From Ailurus styani (lineage: Eukaryota; Chordata; Mammalia; Carnivora; Ailuridae): 64,000 bases of DNA. Of the stretch, positions 1 to 13,140 are shown piece by piece. Within the stretch, counting starts at the first letter, position 1, and the number at the start of each line of letters is the position of its first letter. The position numbers were made by a program, and so were the translations under genes. The stretch is from assembly GCA_002007465.1 (NCBI GenBank), contig LNAC01001236.1, forward strand, positions 1-64,000, written 5' to 3'. The notes below the pieces were generated by a model that was given only the letters and a program-made list of their open reading frames with translations, made no database searches and was not told where the DNA came from.

Positions 1-57
1 ATGATTCACAGACCTGTACCCCTTGGGCAAAGAATAAAAATAAAATTAAAAAAAAAG
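1..57 (+). mobile_element. LINE-1 3' terminus (A-tail)
   Basis: The first bases reproduce the end of the carnivore L1 3' UTR ('attcacagacctgtacccc..gggcaaa') followed by an A-rich tail. The same ending closes the large L1 at 36.26-36.33 kb in this window. The rest of this element lies left of the window. It is non-coding. Confidence 0.85.
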
Positions 58-723
58 TATTAGGGTCACCCTCTTATTAAAATAAATTTTACATTTCACA
101 GAATAAAAAAAAAGAAATATGATTTCAAATTAATAAAATATTAGGGAAATTTTTTCATACTATATACATTGCAAAATAACTTGTAAGGACTTACAGAACT
201 ATGTTAATTATGAATATAGCTAAATTTTTCTATTATTTTGAATATGTTTAATAATAGGAAATGATACAGTTAAATAATATGAAGAGCTTTTATATTAAAA
301 CTTAATTACAGATAGTTGTTTCTATTTCTAAAGTAAATCAGTGTTTATTATTTTGAAAAATACAGGAATTTTAAAAAGTAAATTTGAATTAAAGCTACAG
401 TAAGATGACTTTGAATTAAAGGTAGCCAAACACATACTCTGATGTAAATCATTCAGTTAATTGGTGGAGTGATAAAAATTGGAAAACAACTAAAAAGAAT
501 GATTTTGAATCTTCCCACCACCTTTCTTGAGATAATAACAAAAAGAACCCATCCTATGGCAAGACATACTATAATCTATTTCTGGTATTTTCCTTTTGTA
601 AATAATGATTATGTTTTGACTGTTTTCAATTATGAAATGAAAAATGACCTAGATATAGTAGTTACTCAAACCCAAAAAATACACAGAATTGAATTCAAAG
701 GTTCTCAATACCCATCATATTAC
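58..723. other. AT-rich intergenic DNA, no feature recognised
   Basis: AT-rich sequence with short A and T runs. A chance 88-codon open frame on the plus strand (469-735) runs into the T-tract of the adjacent SINE and resembles no protein I know. No repeat family was recognised. Confidence 0.5.
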
Positions 724-928
724 TTTTTTTTTTAAAGAGTTATTTATTTATTTTAGAGAGAGAGAGGAGAGAGAGCAAACAGGGGGAGGGGCAGAGGGAG
801 AGGGAATCCTGAAGCAGACTCCATGATGAACATGCCTGACACAAGGCTTGATCCCAGGACCCTCAGATCATGACCTGAGCCAAAATCAAGAACTGGCCTC
901 TCGACCGACTGAGCCACCCAGGTGCCCC
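724..928 (-). mobile_element. SINEC (carnivore tRNA-Lys SINE), older type
   Basis: On the minus strand this is a full-length carnivore SINE: a tRNA-like head (reverse complement of 'gggcacctgggtggctcagt'), the central 'gatcatgacctgag' block, a CT-rich region seen here as gagaga, and an A-rich tail seen here as the leading T run. The tRNA-like head of this family holds an internal RNA polymerase III promoter. Several CpG and diagnostic positions are mutated, so this is an old copy. No clear target-site duplication is visible. Confidence 0.93.
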
Positions 929-3900
929 CTGTTGTCTTAACAAATCTTAAGAAAACGGTTGTGGTTTGCTCCAGTATTTATAGCATTTACCTATATATGT
1001 CCTAATGCTGTATCCCGAACTTTGCCCACTGCCTTACCATACTTCGTATTAAATCAGTATGCTAGTATCATTCTTACTCCTGTTCACTGACTCTAACGCT
1101 GAAAGATATTTCTGAAGTCATATAATCACTTTTCAGTTTCCAGGGAATCATCACTAAAGCAAGACAAATGAGCCTACCTAAAATTTTAGCCAGCTCTGTC
1201 CCTGTGAAGCACATACCAATCCCTAGATGGGCACATCTTCAACATCTGTCTGGTATTGCACTGTGACCCAGTATTAAAAATGTCCTTCCATTGTTTTTTC
1301 ATCGAAAGATCCTAAGCTTTTTTCTTAAGTCAGGTTTCCTAAGTCCCCCAACCCCAAGCCTTAAGAATGTTGCCCATTTCCTCCTTTATGCCCCTAAGCA
1401 ATTTGATGCAAGCCTTTATTATTACACTTATATTGTAATAATTTGTTTATAGAATATTGAAGTATTAATCATAAACTGTAACTTACTATGCTTCTGTCTC
1501 AGTGTCTACCACATAACCAGGGCTCAAAAATGAGACGTGAGACATGAGAAAGACCTGTGATTTTGTCTTCCCATTTAAGGCTTTTGTATGAAATCTATTA
1601 GATTTTTCTGTTTTGCTATCATATACCCTATCTGTCTCATAACTAATCTTCATATAGACTTTCCATTATTTCTAAGTTTTAGTCATTTTGGAGAATGACC
1701 CCCTTGTCTTTGAGATGCTCCCTAGAATTCTTTAAAGTAAATTTTATTTTTCCCCTTCACTTATATTCCAAGTCAGAGATCCCACAAGATGCTTTACAAA
1801 GTCGGTAACCAATCATCTAGGTATTTACTTTTATATGTTGTGTGAGTATGTGTGTGTGTATGTGTGTAGGTATATAAATCTACACACAATGATTTCCTTA
1901 CCATTCCTCAAATTCTATTATGACCATTCACTTGCACCATTCCCTGTAGAGTCAGTACTAAAAGTCATGGCTGCATTCTAGAATTCATCACTTGGGGGTT
2001 GTGTGCCTGTGTGATAAAGCTTTATCTATGTGTTCATGCTTGTGATGTGAGTGTGGAGGAGGGGGCTGTACAGAGAGAGAATCAATAACCAAAAGTTCTA
2101 GTTCTAATTTAGACAGTTTTACAGCAGCTTAATTTTCTTTCCTTCTGCCATTTCGTTGCACTGCGTGAAGGAGAAATTGGTAAAATTAATCAGGCCCTAA
2201 AATCTGGTAATTGGATATCACATGTAAAGATCCCCAAGCATTACATCTTCTTGATATAATTGATGAAGATGTTCTAAGTACAATGTAAGTCTCTGTGCTA
2301 AGTGTAATATAATGCAAATGCTTGACCAGATGATTTTGTAAGGGCAATATCCATTTTTCAAAATTAAACAACTGACATTTTAAATGCCCAAAGGCTCTGA
2401 TACTGTACATATTATTGATTTAACCGACATTTTAAAATTACTATAGTGCAAAAGAGCTCATTAAAATAGAAAACTAAAATTTTTTGGCTTTTAATAGCTC
2501 AAAATTGGCCTGAACACTAATAGTACAAATGTTTGGCTAAGTACCAGGTAGAAAATTTGTATCAATATTCAAAGATCCTGAAATAACATTTCATTTCATA
2601 GAGTACAATCATGGGACAGTTTTCAAACTCACAGATACATAAACAGCAAGCAAAACACCTGCTCATTAATCTTGGACCTTGCTTTTTATCCATAACAAAT
2701 AGTCAACTTCTAGGCCTAATCCTATACTTTACTACTCTCTAGAGACAATAAGAAGCCTCTAAATGCAGTTTCACACCCATTTGAACATTTTTGTCTGATA
2801 AGTTATACTTGCTGGAATATTCATTTCAGCCCGTTTGTTTTTCTTGGCTTAGATTATATCAGAACAGATTTCAATAATCATTTCCAGTGATATGAGTGTC
2901 TAAACTTCCATAGTCCACTGAGCATCCAGTTTTAAAACAGTGAAATTCATGTTGAATATAAGAAAAAGATACCTTTAAAAGATCTGTCACTTGAAATTCT
3001 GCGTTGCACTCGTGATAAGCATCCATCTTAACAGAGGTGAATCATTACATTACACTACTCTTCAAGGTATTTGCATTATTGACCATATTTATGGGAGAAA
3101 AAGTAGGGGAGATGACAAAAAAGTGCACCAGACAATGGTGAAAATTTCATTAAGAGGAATCATTATAACCCACAAACTATCCACGGAAGGTGACTAACTA
3201 TACAGGTTAGGAAACACTGATTTATTTATACACTAGACAACATGTCAGCTCATATTTAAAGCTAGGCACAGCCTTTATACAGGGGAGAAATATAAATGAT
3301 ATTGTACTAGAGAAGGAGAATCTTTGAAACTCTTAATTCTACTCCCTTTTACAAGGTAGGGCTTCATTTTCACTATAACTAAGATTGACATCAAGTTCAT
3401 TTTCAATGGTATGTTTGAATTTTCAAATGATAATCTATAATTGGCCAAGTCAAGTGAAATTCCTTGTTTATTTTTAAAATGCCAAGGGCAGAAATTATGA
3501 GAAACAGAGGCTATCGTGATACTAGGCTAGAGGCTTTTCTATAATATGTCTTCAAAAAAAAAAAAAAAAAGGAAAGAAAAAATTGTCCAACATTTGGTTC
3601 TCCTCACTACTCATTTGAGTGAACATATGCAGGTCATTCATTCTTTCCCCTGCCCCCACCTGATCTGTCTTACTCCACAATGTGCTTGTTGCTCAGTCTA
3701 TCACAATTAACCTCTGCATATTCTTTGCAGATACTTACTCAATAAATCCATGCAGGCTCAAGCTAAATAGAATTATGGTATATTTTTGTTTATTTTGGTT
3801 TGTTTGTTTTAGTAGAAATGTACAAAGTATGGTTTTTGTTGATGCCAATTCTATTTTCTGATTTCCCAAAACAGGGTTGTACAATAACATAGTTGTACTG

Positions 3901-4977
3901 TAATAAGATATAATGATTGTGCCAAAAATCATAAAATGAAAAGCTGCCAAGTTACAGTTATTAGCATGGACTCAGTGAATAGGGAAAAAAGGAGAAAGAT
4001 GTGTCAGCTGCATAAAGCATGGGAAAAAGTAAAAGGTTTGAAATCTTGCAAAAAAATAAAGTCAGTTAACTTTGAACAGGCTCCTGAAATTCTGAACCAA
4101 AACCTCATCCCTTAAAAACAGTTGGATGCTCATGCTTATAATTACACATATGGTAAAAACTGAACCTTCACAGGCACAGTTGCTGCAGCTACAGTAAACA
4201 CTGGAAGGCAGAAATACATTACCTCTGGCAGAGGGTATCATGATGACCCCATTAAACTCCTTTAAGGATTCACTGTATGATCTCAGCTCATTAGTCCCCT
4301 AAATAGCAGGTGTCATGACAAAAGGAAGCACTTAGAAGGGAAGACTTCTCAGTCAAACATGCACTGAGCCAAGAACAAGCTCAGAAGTTATCAAAACAAA
4401 GCGTCACAAGTTTGAAATAAATTAGCTTGCTTGGGCACAAACTGAATACCGTGTCTGTGTTTTTTCAGTGCCTAAACATAATCTATTTGCCGCAGGCTTT
4501 TTCTAGACCTAAAATCTCATGCTGTCAACATTATCTGTAACCACACTCCTTTAAATGGAGAAGTGTCACTGCTTCAGGTGACATGGTTTCATTAAGGGAA
4601 ATTGCCCGAGGAAGGATGCAGGTGTATCTGCCATTCAAAAGCCCAAAAGGTATGTTCCTCATTTAAAAATAAACTCATTTAAACAATGAGAACTAATTAC
4701 CACATTAATTTATTGTCAACACAACTAAGCACAGGCAGGCAGATATAATAACATATGTGTAAACTACTAAGCGAGTAGAATGAAAAGGAAACCACTGTGA
4801 GTCACCTTCATGGTACTGCACAAGTACTCACTAAAAGCCACATTGTAGGTTCTGTTTTGTCACTTCCTTATTATTATTATTATACAAATATCTGTGCCCA
4901 TATATTCCCATAATGCTTCATCTTCCTTTCTTTATCCCCTGGCTAATTTTGATTTCTCCATGTGTATGGTGGACAAA
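929..4977. other. Intergenic DNA without SINEs
   Basis: About 4 kb with no gene and no confidently identified interspersed repeat apart from a TG-rich tract near 1.85 kb and an A run at 3555-3571. Short open frames (for example minus 2186-2410 and minus 3735-3950) have no recognisable protein character. The 3.95-4.98 kb part is discussed as a possible conserved non-coding element. Confidence 0.5.
1834..1870. repeat. Imperfect (TG)n microsatellite
   Basis: A run of TG dinucleotides interrupted by TA and AG steps ('gtgtgagtatgtgtgtgtgt'). It is short and degenerate. Confidence 0.7.
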
Positions 4978-5497
4978 CTCTAGGGTGGCCCCCATGACCC
5001 TCTTGCAATGGTGTTTATGCCCTTACAACATCCCCCTCCCTTGATTGTGAATGGGACTTGTGATCTGAGTCTAACTGATAGCATATGGCAAAAGTGATGG
5101 GATGTCACGTCTGTTCCATGATTATATAAAGACTGTATCTTACAGTAGACACTCTATTCCAGTCCTTGCTACCTTGATAAATACACAGTTCTATTAGGGA
5201 AACCCCCTAATGGCAAAGAACTGTGGGTAGTGTTTAGAAAATGTGAGCAGGGAAGACAGTAGAGGCTTAAGTTGGCCTTGAGTTACAGCCCTTGGTCATA
5301 CAACTACAAGAAAATGAACCTGCCAACCAACATGGACATGGATCTTACTCTGTGTAGTGGACCCATCTAATCTGAGCTCAGAACTCTTGACTCACAGAAA
5401 CTGTGAGGTAAGAATGTGTATTGTGTTGTTTTATTAAACTGTTGAATTTGTGTTAATTTGTTATGTAGCAATAGGAAATGTACACAGTATATGTTAA
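4978..5497 (+). mobile_element. Ancient LTR-like relic (probably MaLR/MLT1 class)
   Basis: The left part has 'gtggcccccatgaccctct', then 'gcaaaagtgatgggatgtca'. The right part ends with 'ctgtgaggtaagaatgtgta', 'tgttgttttattaaactgtt' and 'gttatgtagcaataggaaa'. This order of motifs is what I know from old mammalian LTR-type elements whose 3' end reads like 'AAGCCACTAAG..TTTGTTACAGCAGCAATAG'. Similar endings occur at about 22.37 kb and 40.63 kb. The class is from memory and the subfamily uncertain. Confidence 0.5.
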
Positions 5498-5792
5498 GAT
5501 AATATCATTCATGACTGGTAGTAATATCATCCACCATTGTTCAAGCTAGATTGTTTTCTACAACTTTCTTCTCTCAGTGTATTAGTCATCAGACCCAGTT
5601 CTCTGAAATGTCACTTGATTTATCCTTTGATCCCTGCCTACTCTTACTGCTTTGGGACAGCAATCATCATTTCCCACCTGGAAAAATTGTTGGCATCTGT
5701 TTATAGAGCATTTTATTTTCCCTTCATGAGTAGTTTTGGAAATATTTTTCAAAATGGTTTCAAGAGATCTTATCAAAACTATACATAGGAAG

Positions 5793-5988
5793 GAGTGCCT
5801 GGGTGGCTCAGTCAGCTAAGCAAGCATCCAACTCTTGATTTGGGCTCAGGTCATGATCTCAGTGTTGTGAGTTGGAGCCCCACACCAGGCTCTGTGCTGA
5901 GTGTGGAGGCTGCTTAAGATTCTTTCTCTCCCTCTTTTTTTCCTGTCCCTCCCCCACTCGCACGCAGGGGTGCACTCTCTCACTCTAA

Positions 5989-6019
<31 letters not shown>

Positions 6020-6021
6020 CA
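5793..6021 (+). mobile_element. SINEC with (AAAAC)n tail
   Basis: Plus-strand SINEC starting at 'gagtgcctgggtggctcagt'. It is flanked by an 18-bp target-site duplication with one mismatch ('aaaactatacataggaag' at 5775-5792; 'aaaactatgcataggaag' at 6022-6039). The tail has become a pentanucleotide (AAAAC)n array from about 5989 to 6021. The head carries the older 'cagctaagcaagcatccaac' variant, not the mustelid 'ggttaaagcc' form. Confidence 0.95.
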
Positions 6022-6039
6022 AAAACTATGCATAGGAAG

Positions 6040-7257
6040 ATAGAAATGCTTTGTCTTTAATATTTCTATGTCTTTCACTGGTTTGTCGCAAATCATCCCA
6101 TCTAATTCCCACTTCCTCAGGCAAATGCCTCGGTCCACTCTATCTCCCTCCTTCACTTCTGACAATGAACCTTTTCAATACCTCACAGCTCTTCACATTC
6201 TATCATGCCAACTCACTTCCGAGGGTTGACTAAAAAATTAAAATAGCTTTATTCTATTTGCATTTTAACAGACTCATACAGACACACTGCCATCACATGG
6301 TGTTTTTCAAACATATCTTCCTAGTGGAACCATTATTGAAAATAAAGGTAAAAAAATGTTTTTCAATATACGGAACAGATGAAAATGAGGTTGAATGTAG
6401 GTGGAGCTGTGGGGGACAAGTCAGTGGGGTTTGTAGCAAATCTGGTGCAATGCTGGCTGAACCTCTACTGAACAGACAGTGTCAGCCTGGCAGTGTCTCT
6501 TCGGAACCATAGCTTTGAGTACCACGGTTTGCAAACCACTGCTTTAAAGCAAAATAATTATTCTCTGATAAGGACGTGTTTCAATGATTGTCAAGAGATT
6601 CTGGTAGACATTCTTGATGGGATCAGGTCATTCTGCTAAAAATGTAATTCACAAGACACCGGCTCACCCTCAAATTCTTTATATTCTCAAATCACACATA
6701 ATACTAATGTATTAATTTCACCAACTTTGATTATTTCCACGATAGCTGACCCTGGGGTAAAGCTGATTTGTGGAAAAAAATATTCATAAAATTTAGGCTT
6801 TTTCATTCTTTCCCACATTACAGTAAATGCACTTGAGGCCATCTCTGACCTTTAGTGCATTGGATCAAAAATTGACTTTTTTCTCCCTATAGCCTCTATT
6901 CTCCATGTGCAAACAAAACCTTATGTCTTAATCACTGATAGAATGTTTTGTTTAGCCTCCCTACCATATCCTTACAGAACTGAGGGGGGGAAATTGTTTG
7001 TTAAAAAGCAGCAACACATCTATATACTAAAAAATTTAGAAGAACAACCATCTCATATCTTAGTGATCTTTGGAATCTTGGCTAACTTGTATCTAACATT
7101 TATAGAATAAACGTGTATATTATATCATGAAAGTGATTTATATCTCCACGTGGAGTTTTAGCAAAGAGGATTTTAAAAGCTTGCATAATAATAAGGATGC
7201 ATCTGGCTACTACCATTGTAATAGATTATTATTGCAAAATAATGACCCTAGTAGCAT
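6040..7257. other. Intergenic DNA, nothing recognised
   Basis: Mixed-composition DNA. Short plus-strand open frames at 6051-6233, 6258-6512 and 6907-7110 carry no domain or motif I recognise, and frame length alone is not evidence in AT-rich mammalian DNA. Confidence 0.45.
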
Positions 7258-7470
7258 CAACAGCTAGAATTTATTGAATTCTTAGTATATGTTAGAGCAA
7301 AGCTACGGACTATATATAATGCAATTCACCAAGAAAACACATAATTTGTTATTAACTCTATCTAACAAATTAGGAAAATGAGACTATAATGAATGAGAAA
7401 ACTTCAAAGTAGACACAGCCAGTAAGTCCCAGAGTAGGGCTCTTCTCAGCTCTCATTATCTGCAAAGCTT
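7258..7470 (-). mobile_element. MIR relic
   Basis: Reads as a degenerate reverse-complement MIR: 'tttattgaattcttagtata' (consensus TTTATTGAGCGCTTACTATG), then 'aaattaggaaaatgagacta', then 'cagccagtaagtcccagagt' (consensus CAGCTAGTAAGTGGCAGAG). It is strongly diverged and the edges are approximate. Confidence 0.6.
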
Positions 7471-8899
7471 AATTCTGGGTTGGAAAAAGTACAGAAATGT
7501 TAAATGAATGATGATTCATGGTTATTGATATTTGCACCATGACATTCTCATATCAATTTCTAGGTTTCAGCACCAAGAGTCTTAATAACATTATTAGCAT
7601 TAGCAGGGGAAAAAATGCTAAATTACGGTATAGTTTCGTTTTGTGGCTCAAGTAATCCCAAACTTCACTACATAGCTCATAAGCATATGTTTAAAGCCAA
7701 TATGTTCTGACATCTAAAATCTGGTACCATTTTTCATTTTTACTTCTGTAACTGATAGTTTATTCTTCTAATTATTTACCCATTAAATATTTATTGCATT
7801 TCTACCATTGATCAGGTGCTTTACTTTGTACTTGAGATGAAGGGATCTTAAAAGGCCATTACTGTAGTAACCCAGATTTAGCAAAAGACCATGAAAATAT
7901 AATATTTATTCTACCACACATATGTACAGGTGAAAGAGAAGCACAGAAAAAGGCATCTGCTCAGGTCTAGTCTTGTTCCAGAGTTAACCTTAGATTCTGA
8001 TGAGATCCTTCTTAACCAGTTTGCTCTGAACTCTATCTTGGAGTTAAGGTCTTATTCAAAGTATGGTTCTGAAATGTCAGGCTAGTCTAATATCAATAGT
8101 CCTTTTAGAACTTGAAAAAATACTGTGGCTTGACAAGGCTGGTGGAATTGTGGGTAAAACGTATTTCTTCTTTAGGAATTTATTTTTCATAATTATTAAT
8201 ATGCTTTTTATTTCTCTAAACCAATGCTTTGATACGTCTCCTTCTCCTCACAATGGTGATAGCACTCCCACCTGGATGAAATACACTCTCTCTATGCATA
8301 TCCTATTAGAAGTTGGTACTTAGCCAATTTATTCTTACCAAGTATGATACACTAACCATATCAATATCCATGTGCCTACTGACATTTTGAGCATGTAAGA
8401 TAACAATTAGTGAAAATATTAGATTATTATGGTTTCTAGTTATAACTTCAGTAGCCCAGTTAAAAATTCCTACACCAAGCAACTTTTAATTGAATATATG
8501 GTTTTCCAAAAGATCTTTTATAAGTCAGATATTTGGATATGGAACCCATTTTTTTTCCATTAAAGATTGCAATTACAGATTATGTTCCCAGACCAGTCTT
8601 TCTTGTTGTATATTGACTCAAATATGGTAGATGAGTATTAACAGCACAGACTTGTATTCTGTCTCCTGGGTCCCATGTGATTCAGAAGGAAGAAGGATAA
8701 GGAAAATATCCTTTATAATTCCTTGTACCAAATTCTTTCTATGGATAAATTTTTGAATATATGAATTATTCTTTTAGCATCTTACTATTTCTTTCTGTAT
8801 CTGGGTTCCTATTTTCAGGAAATACACTCATTGCCATACCTCAAATGGCCTTTCCTATCACTCAAAGGACTTCCTAATGAAAATAATGCCTATACCAAT
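7471..8899. other. Intergenic DNA, nothing firm
   Basis: No gene. A possible, very diverged L2 3' fragment on the minus strand may lie near 7780-7850 ('tatttattgcatttctacca'), too weak to list separately. The 86-codon open frame at 8063-8323 has no recognised similarity. Confidence 0.4.
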
Positions 8900-9115
8900 C
8901 ACACTATGCTTATTTACACTATCTAAAATCTTTATATATAACAACTCCTGCAGTCCTCATAGCAACTCTATGCAGTAGATATTATCATCCCACGTTTTAA
9001 AAAACTAGGAATCCAAGTCACAAGAAATTAAATTTGACCACAGTGACATAACTAGTATGGGCAGACAGAACTAGAATCCAGACTTATGCAGTCTATCTCT
9101 AGAGACCATATATTT
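8900..9115 (-). mobile_element. MIR relic
   Basis: Reverse-complement MIR with recognisable landmarks in order: 'cctcatagcaactctatgca' (TCCTCACAACAACCCTATGA), 'agatattatcatcccacgtt', and 'cataactagtatgggcagac' followed by 'actagaatccagacttatgc' (CACAGCTAGTAAGTGGCAGAGC..GAACCCAGGTCTG). Confidence 0.65.
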
Positions 9116-9879
9116 AACCATTTTTTCATATATTAATAGTGTTGGGGGTGTCGGGATGAGGAATGGAAGAGAAAGGGCAGTCAAGGGCTTACGTGAATTA
9201 TACATGAGTTGGATTCTTATCTTTCAGAGACTAAGTAAATGAATCACTTACATGGATACTATTAAAACCACAATTTCCCATTAAATGAGATGACATTATC
9301 TTCTCTAAATGTGTTTTCATGGTTTTATCCTGCCTGTTACCCTTTGTGCAGCTTATGAAATTTATTGTATGTGAATTGTACCCATTGAACTATCAGCGGA
9401 TTTTATGTGCTCCAAGTCCTGATACAGAAAATCAGCATTTCTATAATAGAACAGAACAAGGAAAAGGCATTTCAAATTTGTCATGATGGTCTTGATAGTG
9501 AACAGAGCTATTTGTAACTGACAGGCTTAACTTAGGGCAAACCCTAAAAACAGATGTCACGGAGTTCTCAACAATTGTTACATTCATTCCTATGCTGCTT
9601 CATTAAGCAATAAATATATGAAAAATGTTCAACTTGATTAAATGTCAAATAAATGAAACTGTGACATATACATCATATGGGCATAATGTTTTAAATAATG
9701 ATAATATCCAGCTTGTGCAAAGGAGTGGGAAAATAAGTCCTCACATGCACTCTTGATAAAAATCTATATCCATACATAGATTTATACATCTATTTTACAG
9801 GTAAAACTCCATCTCCACATCTATATCCAAATAGATAAGAATCTATTTTACATGATACATTGTTAATAGCTATTAACTT
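9116..9879. other. Intergenic DNA, possible L1 extension
   Basis: No gene. The last ~180 bases may be a degraded upstream extension of the L1M fragment that follows, but I cannot align it confidently. Confidence 0.35.
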
Positions 9880-10348
9880 TGTAAAAAGGTTATAACTAGC
9901 AATTCCACTTCAAGGAATGAATATTAGGAAAACATCAACATAAATCATTGATAGGTAGGTGGATAGATAGAAGGAAAAAAATCAAATGATAGAAATACAT
10001 TTTCAGTGGTTTATGGTATAGTATTTTTGGGAAATAGCCTAAGTGCCTGTCAGCAAGTGGAGAATTAAGTAGATTGTAGTACTTACATATAATAAAGTAT
10101 TATAAAGTCACCACTACTGTTGAATGAACACAGCAAACTGCAGAATAATATGCAGAGTATAGAAAACATTTGTTTTAAAAAAAAAGCATCTGGGGAATGA
10201 GAGGATATTACTTTAAAATATATATACTTCTGAACCATTTGATTTCTGGCAATTAAAAATATAAAAATAAGTTGTACACATGAAACTAATGTAATATTGT
10301 ATATCCACTATACTCAAATTACAAAGAAAAGTAAAAAAAAATATATAT
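9880..10348 (+). mobile_element. Old LINE-1 3' end fragment (L1M type)
   Basis: The text follows the end of L1 ORF2 and the 3' UTR: 'agcaattccacttcaaggaa', 'gggaaatagcctaagtgcct', 'gcagaataatatgcagagta', and finally 'catgaaactaatgtaatatt' with 'tatccactatactcaaatta' before an A-rich tail with (TA)n. The final motif is the classic L1 ending 'CTGAAACTAATATAACATTG..CAACTATACTCAAATTA'. It is 5'-truncated and heavily mutated, with no open frame left. Confidence 0.7.
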
Positions 10349-11503
10349 ATAAAAGTATAACTTGACCAATGATAATGGTTTTTTGAAAGATACATATTTT
10401 GGTTTGATGCATGAACTACTGGATTCACTTTAACAAAAATAATAGTATTTTTGAAGTGACAGTAGGATTAATTTTCTTTCTGCTAATTTTCCTTTATGTT
10501 ATGTGTATTGTGATTTCCTTTAAAAAATTTGATAATAAAGCATAATAGGCAGACTTTTTTATTTTTCTTCATTAATTGTGAACCTATCAATTACATTTTC
10601 TTTGCATGATATAAACTATTAACTTCCTTTAGATAGCCACTTCTTTATCTTTAGTTGGTACTTTTTGAAGCTATTCTAAGATACTAAAATCTTTATCTAT
10701 CCTTCTGCTTTCAGTTGGCTATTAAAACATTTTGCCACCAAATTAATTGTAACAAATACACATACCAAGCCACTTCACTACTCATTTCATTTCCCATGGT
10801 CTGACTCCACAGTTTGGAGAAAGCCTTCTTTACATAGCTCCTAATAAATGGAAACATGGTAATGACAGGTAATTGTGCTGTATCTCCATTATGACAAAAG
10901 GGGCTTACCTAAAGTTACACATCAATAAGATGTGCAAAAGTGAAAGCAAATTTACTAAATATGGAAAAGACTTTCATATTCATTCCAAACCTGTAGTTAA
11001 TTTCTTGAATTAGAAGTCTCCAACACACCCTCAAGTTGATTTACTGTTTTGTTTACTCAGCAATGAATGAATGAATTCATTTCTGAGCATCTAATAGGAA
11101 TCAGGAAAACTTGGGTGATAACACATTTAAAGAGTCTGGTTTCAGTAAGTCTGCACTCTAATAGAAGGCAAATCCAATTAAGAGAAGGATTAATAGTGTC
11201 CATATATAAGCAGAGATGAGTTATTATTGGAAGTTCAGACTAGGGAATTATTATTGTAAGTAAGTGAGAGTCAAATAGATAGGTTATAGGAAGCTAGACA
11301 TCCTTATTTCCAAATGAAAAAGCTATTTCATTAATTAAATGTCGGTCTTCATTGAAAAGGAACAAAGATGAGCTAAGGTGGCTGAAATCTGTCCTGTCAG
11401 AAACTACAGATTTTGCATTATAAAAGTGACATGATCTAAATTTTTATTTCTTAGCACAATGACTTTGCTTCTATTATTTCCTTAGCTGGTGAGTCCCTGA
11501 TAC

Positions 11504-11537
<34 letters not shown>

Positions 11538-13140
11538 TTGTTTATTTTATTTTCAAGGGAATCCAAAAACTAATCCACATAATCTCCATACTTAATCTGG
11601 GATTCAGAAGTGTGGTGTCACATTCTTTCAAAATTTTATGAAGAATATATTATTTCTGTCTCTTCAGGTAGCCTTTTATTCCTGGACTGATTAGAACTCC
11701 ACACGAACTCACAAGGCAAGTAGAGTGGAAATTCAATTTAAAACCAGAAACCTTGATATAAGATAATGATCCCAAGTTCTGACCTCGTTTCCTCTTTTCC
11801 TGATGTTCTGTCTAGACCAGCTTCCTATTTACTCACTCTGTCACAGTACCCCAGCATTCCTGGGCAGCATATCTTCTTGAAACCTATTAGGTGTTTTTGA
11901 CAGTTAAGGTGCTGAGTTTAACTTCTGAAAATGCAATTTTACTTTACACAATAAAACCTACTTTGAAAAAAAAAGCATTACCTACTGCTTAGAATATTTT
12001 TTCAAACTTTGCTTTGAAGAATTCTAGTTTTAAGAGTTATTAAAAACTGGTACCATCTCTTTCCAAACTATAGTTCATTTCATTTCCAAAAGTTCAGATC
12101 TCTATTTAATGAAAAAAAAATCAAAGTTGCTGTCTTGGAAAAAGTACTATGAAACACATGTGTCCATATTTAACTGAAGTAGAATTACTATTAAGGAAAA
12201 TAGGGGTAGCATCTACTGTGAGATAGGTTAAGGAGTAACATTTCATCCTCATTGTAACTCTTAAAAAGCTTTTTGTTAAGTGGAATACATATCATCAAGG
12301 AAATTACAAAAGCTAATCAGTTCAAAAACCCCAGGGCACTTCTTATAATGCAATACTTTGTAATATTGCTCTGACTTTAAATAAAATACAATATTACTTT
12401 TACAAAGAAGCACAGAACTTTTCCTCTAGATCATTTCATAGCTTGGCTTTAACAGCCTAAACTTAAAAAATACACATTAAATTTGGATGGAAAACTGTCA
12501 AAATTAGTTAAGGCTTTATTGATTGAATCACTGCTGAAAATCGGTAATTGGAGAAATGTCTACATAATGGTGGCCCTATTTATGAACTACTTAGATTTAG
12601 AAAGGCACCTTATAACCTGATATATTTTCAATGCAAAAAGACATGAAAATGTAACCATTGTGTACATATTTTTGAAGATTAAGCTTCATGACAATTTGGG
12701 ATGTTAATGACATGACTTCTGGCTCTCCATGCTTTTTTTCCTACCCGACTAAAATTTGCTCAATGATAGTCGTATCATGGTTATTTTATTTCATTATGAA
12801 TACATTTATAATAAGCATGTATTATAGTAAGCTGCTAGCATAAGTCCCTTGTACATCTTTAAATTAGGATTCTTTTTTTTAAATGATTCTGTCATTTAAA
12901 AAATTACACTTTTTCAATGGAACTAGAGATCCCAAAGACTAATGTAGTATGAAATGTTTAACACTATTCAGCCTGCTCGTAACTCAGTGACATTTTCTCC
13001 AAATATCTCCGAGCTCAAGTCCTTCAAAGTTGTGTTTTATCAAGTTCTAGGTCAGAATATTTAGTAACAAATATTGAAGTCCTCTAGATCAAGTTATTTA
13101 ACCAAGTTCCCAAGGCCCTATGCTTTCTTTAAAAATAGAC
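10349..13140. other. Intergenic DNA, AT-rich
   Basis: Nearly 2.8 kb with no gene and no SINE. It contains the ATC microsatellite at 11.5 kb and possibly a diverged minus-strand L2 end near 11055-11250 ('ctgcactctaatagaaggca'). Nothing else was recognised. Confidence 0.45.
11504..11537. repeat. (ATC)n trinucleotide microsatellite
   Basis: About eleven uninterrupted cat/atc units. It is likely length-polymorphic and lies in non-coding DNA. Confidence 0.95.

Noticed and set aside
724..928. tRNA gene-like A and B boxes in the SINE heads
   Set aside because: They are tRNA-Lys-derived promoter remnants of SINEs. None folds as a complete tRNA with an acceptor stem and anticodon arm.
11504..11537. 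Short regular repeat considered as a CRISPR-like array
   Set aside because: Simple trinucleotide microsatellite without spacers, in a mammalian genome.
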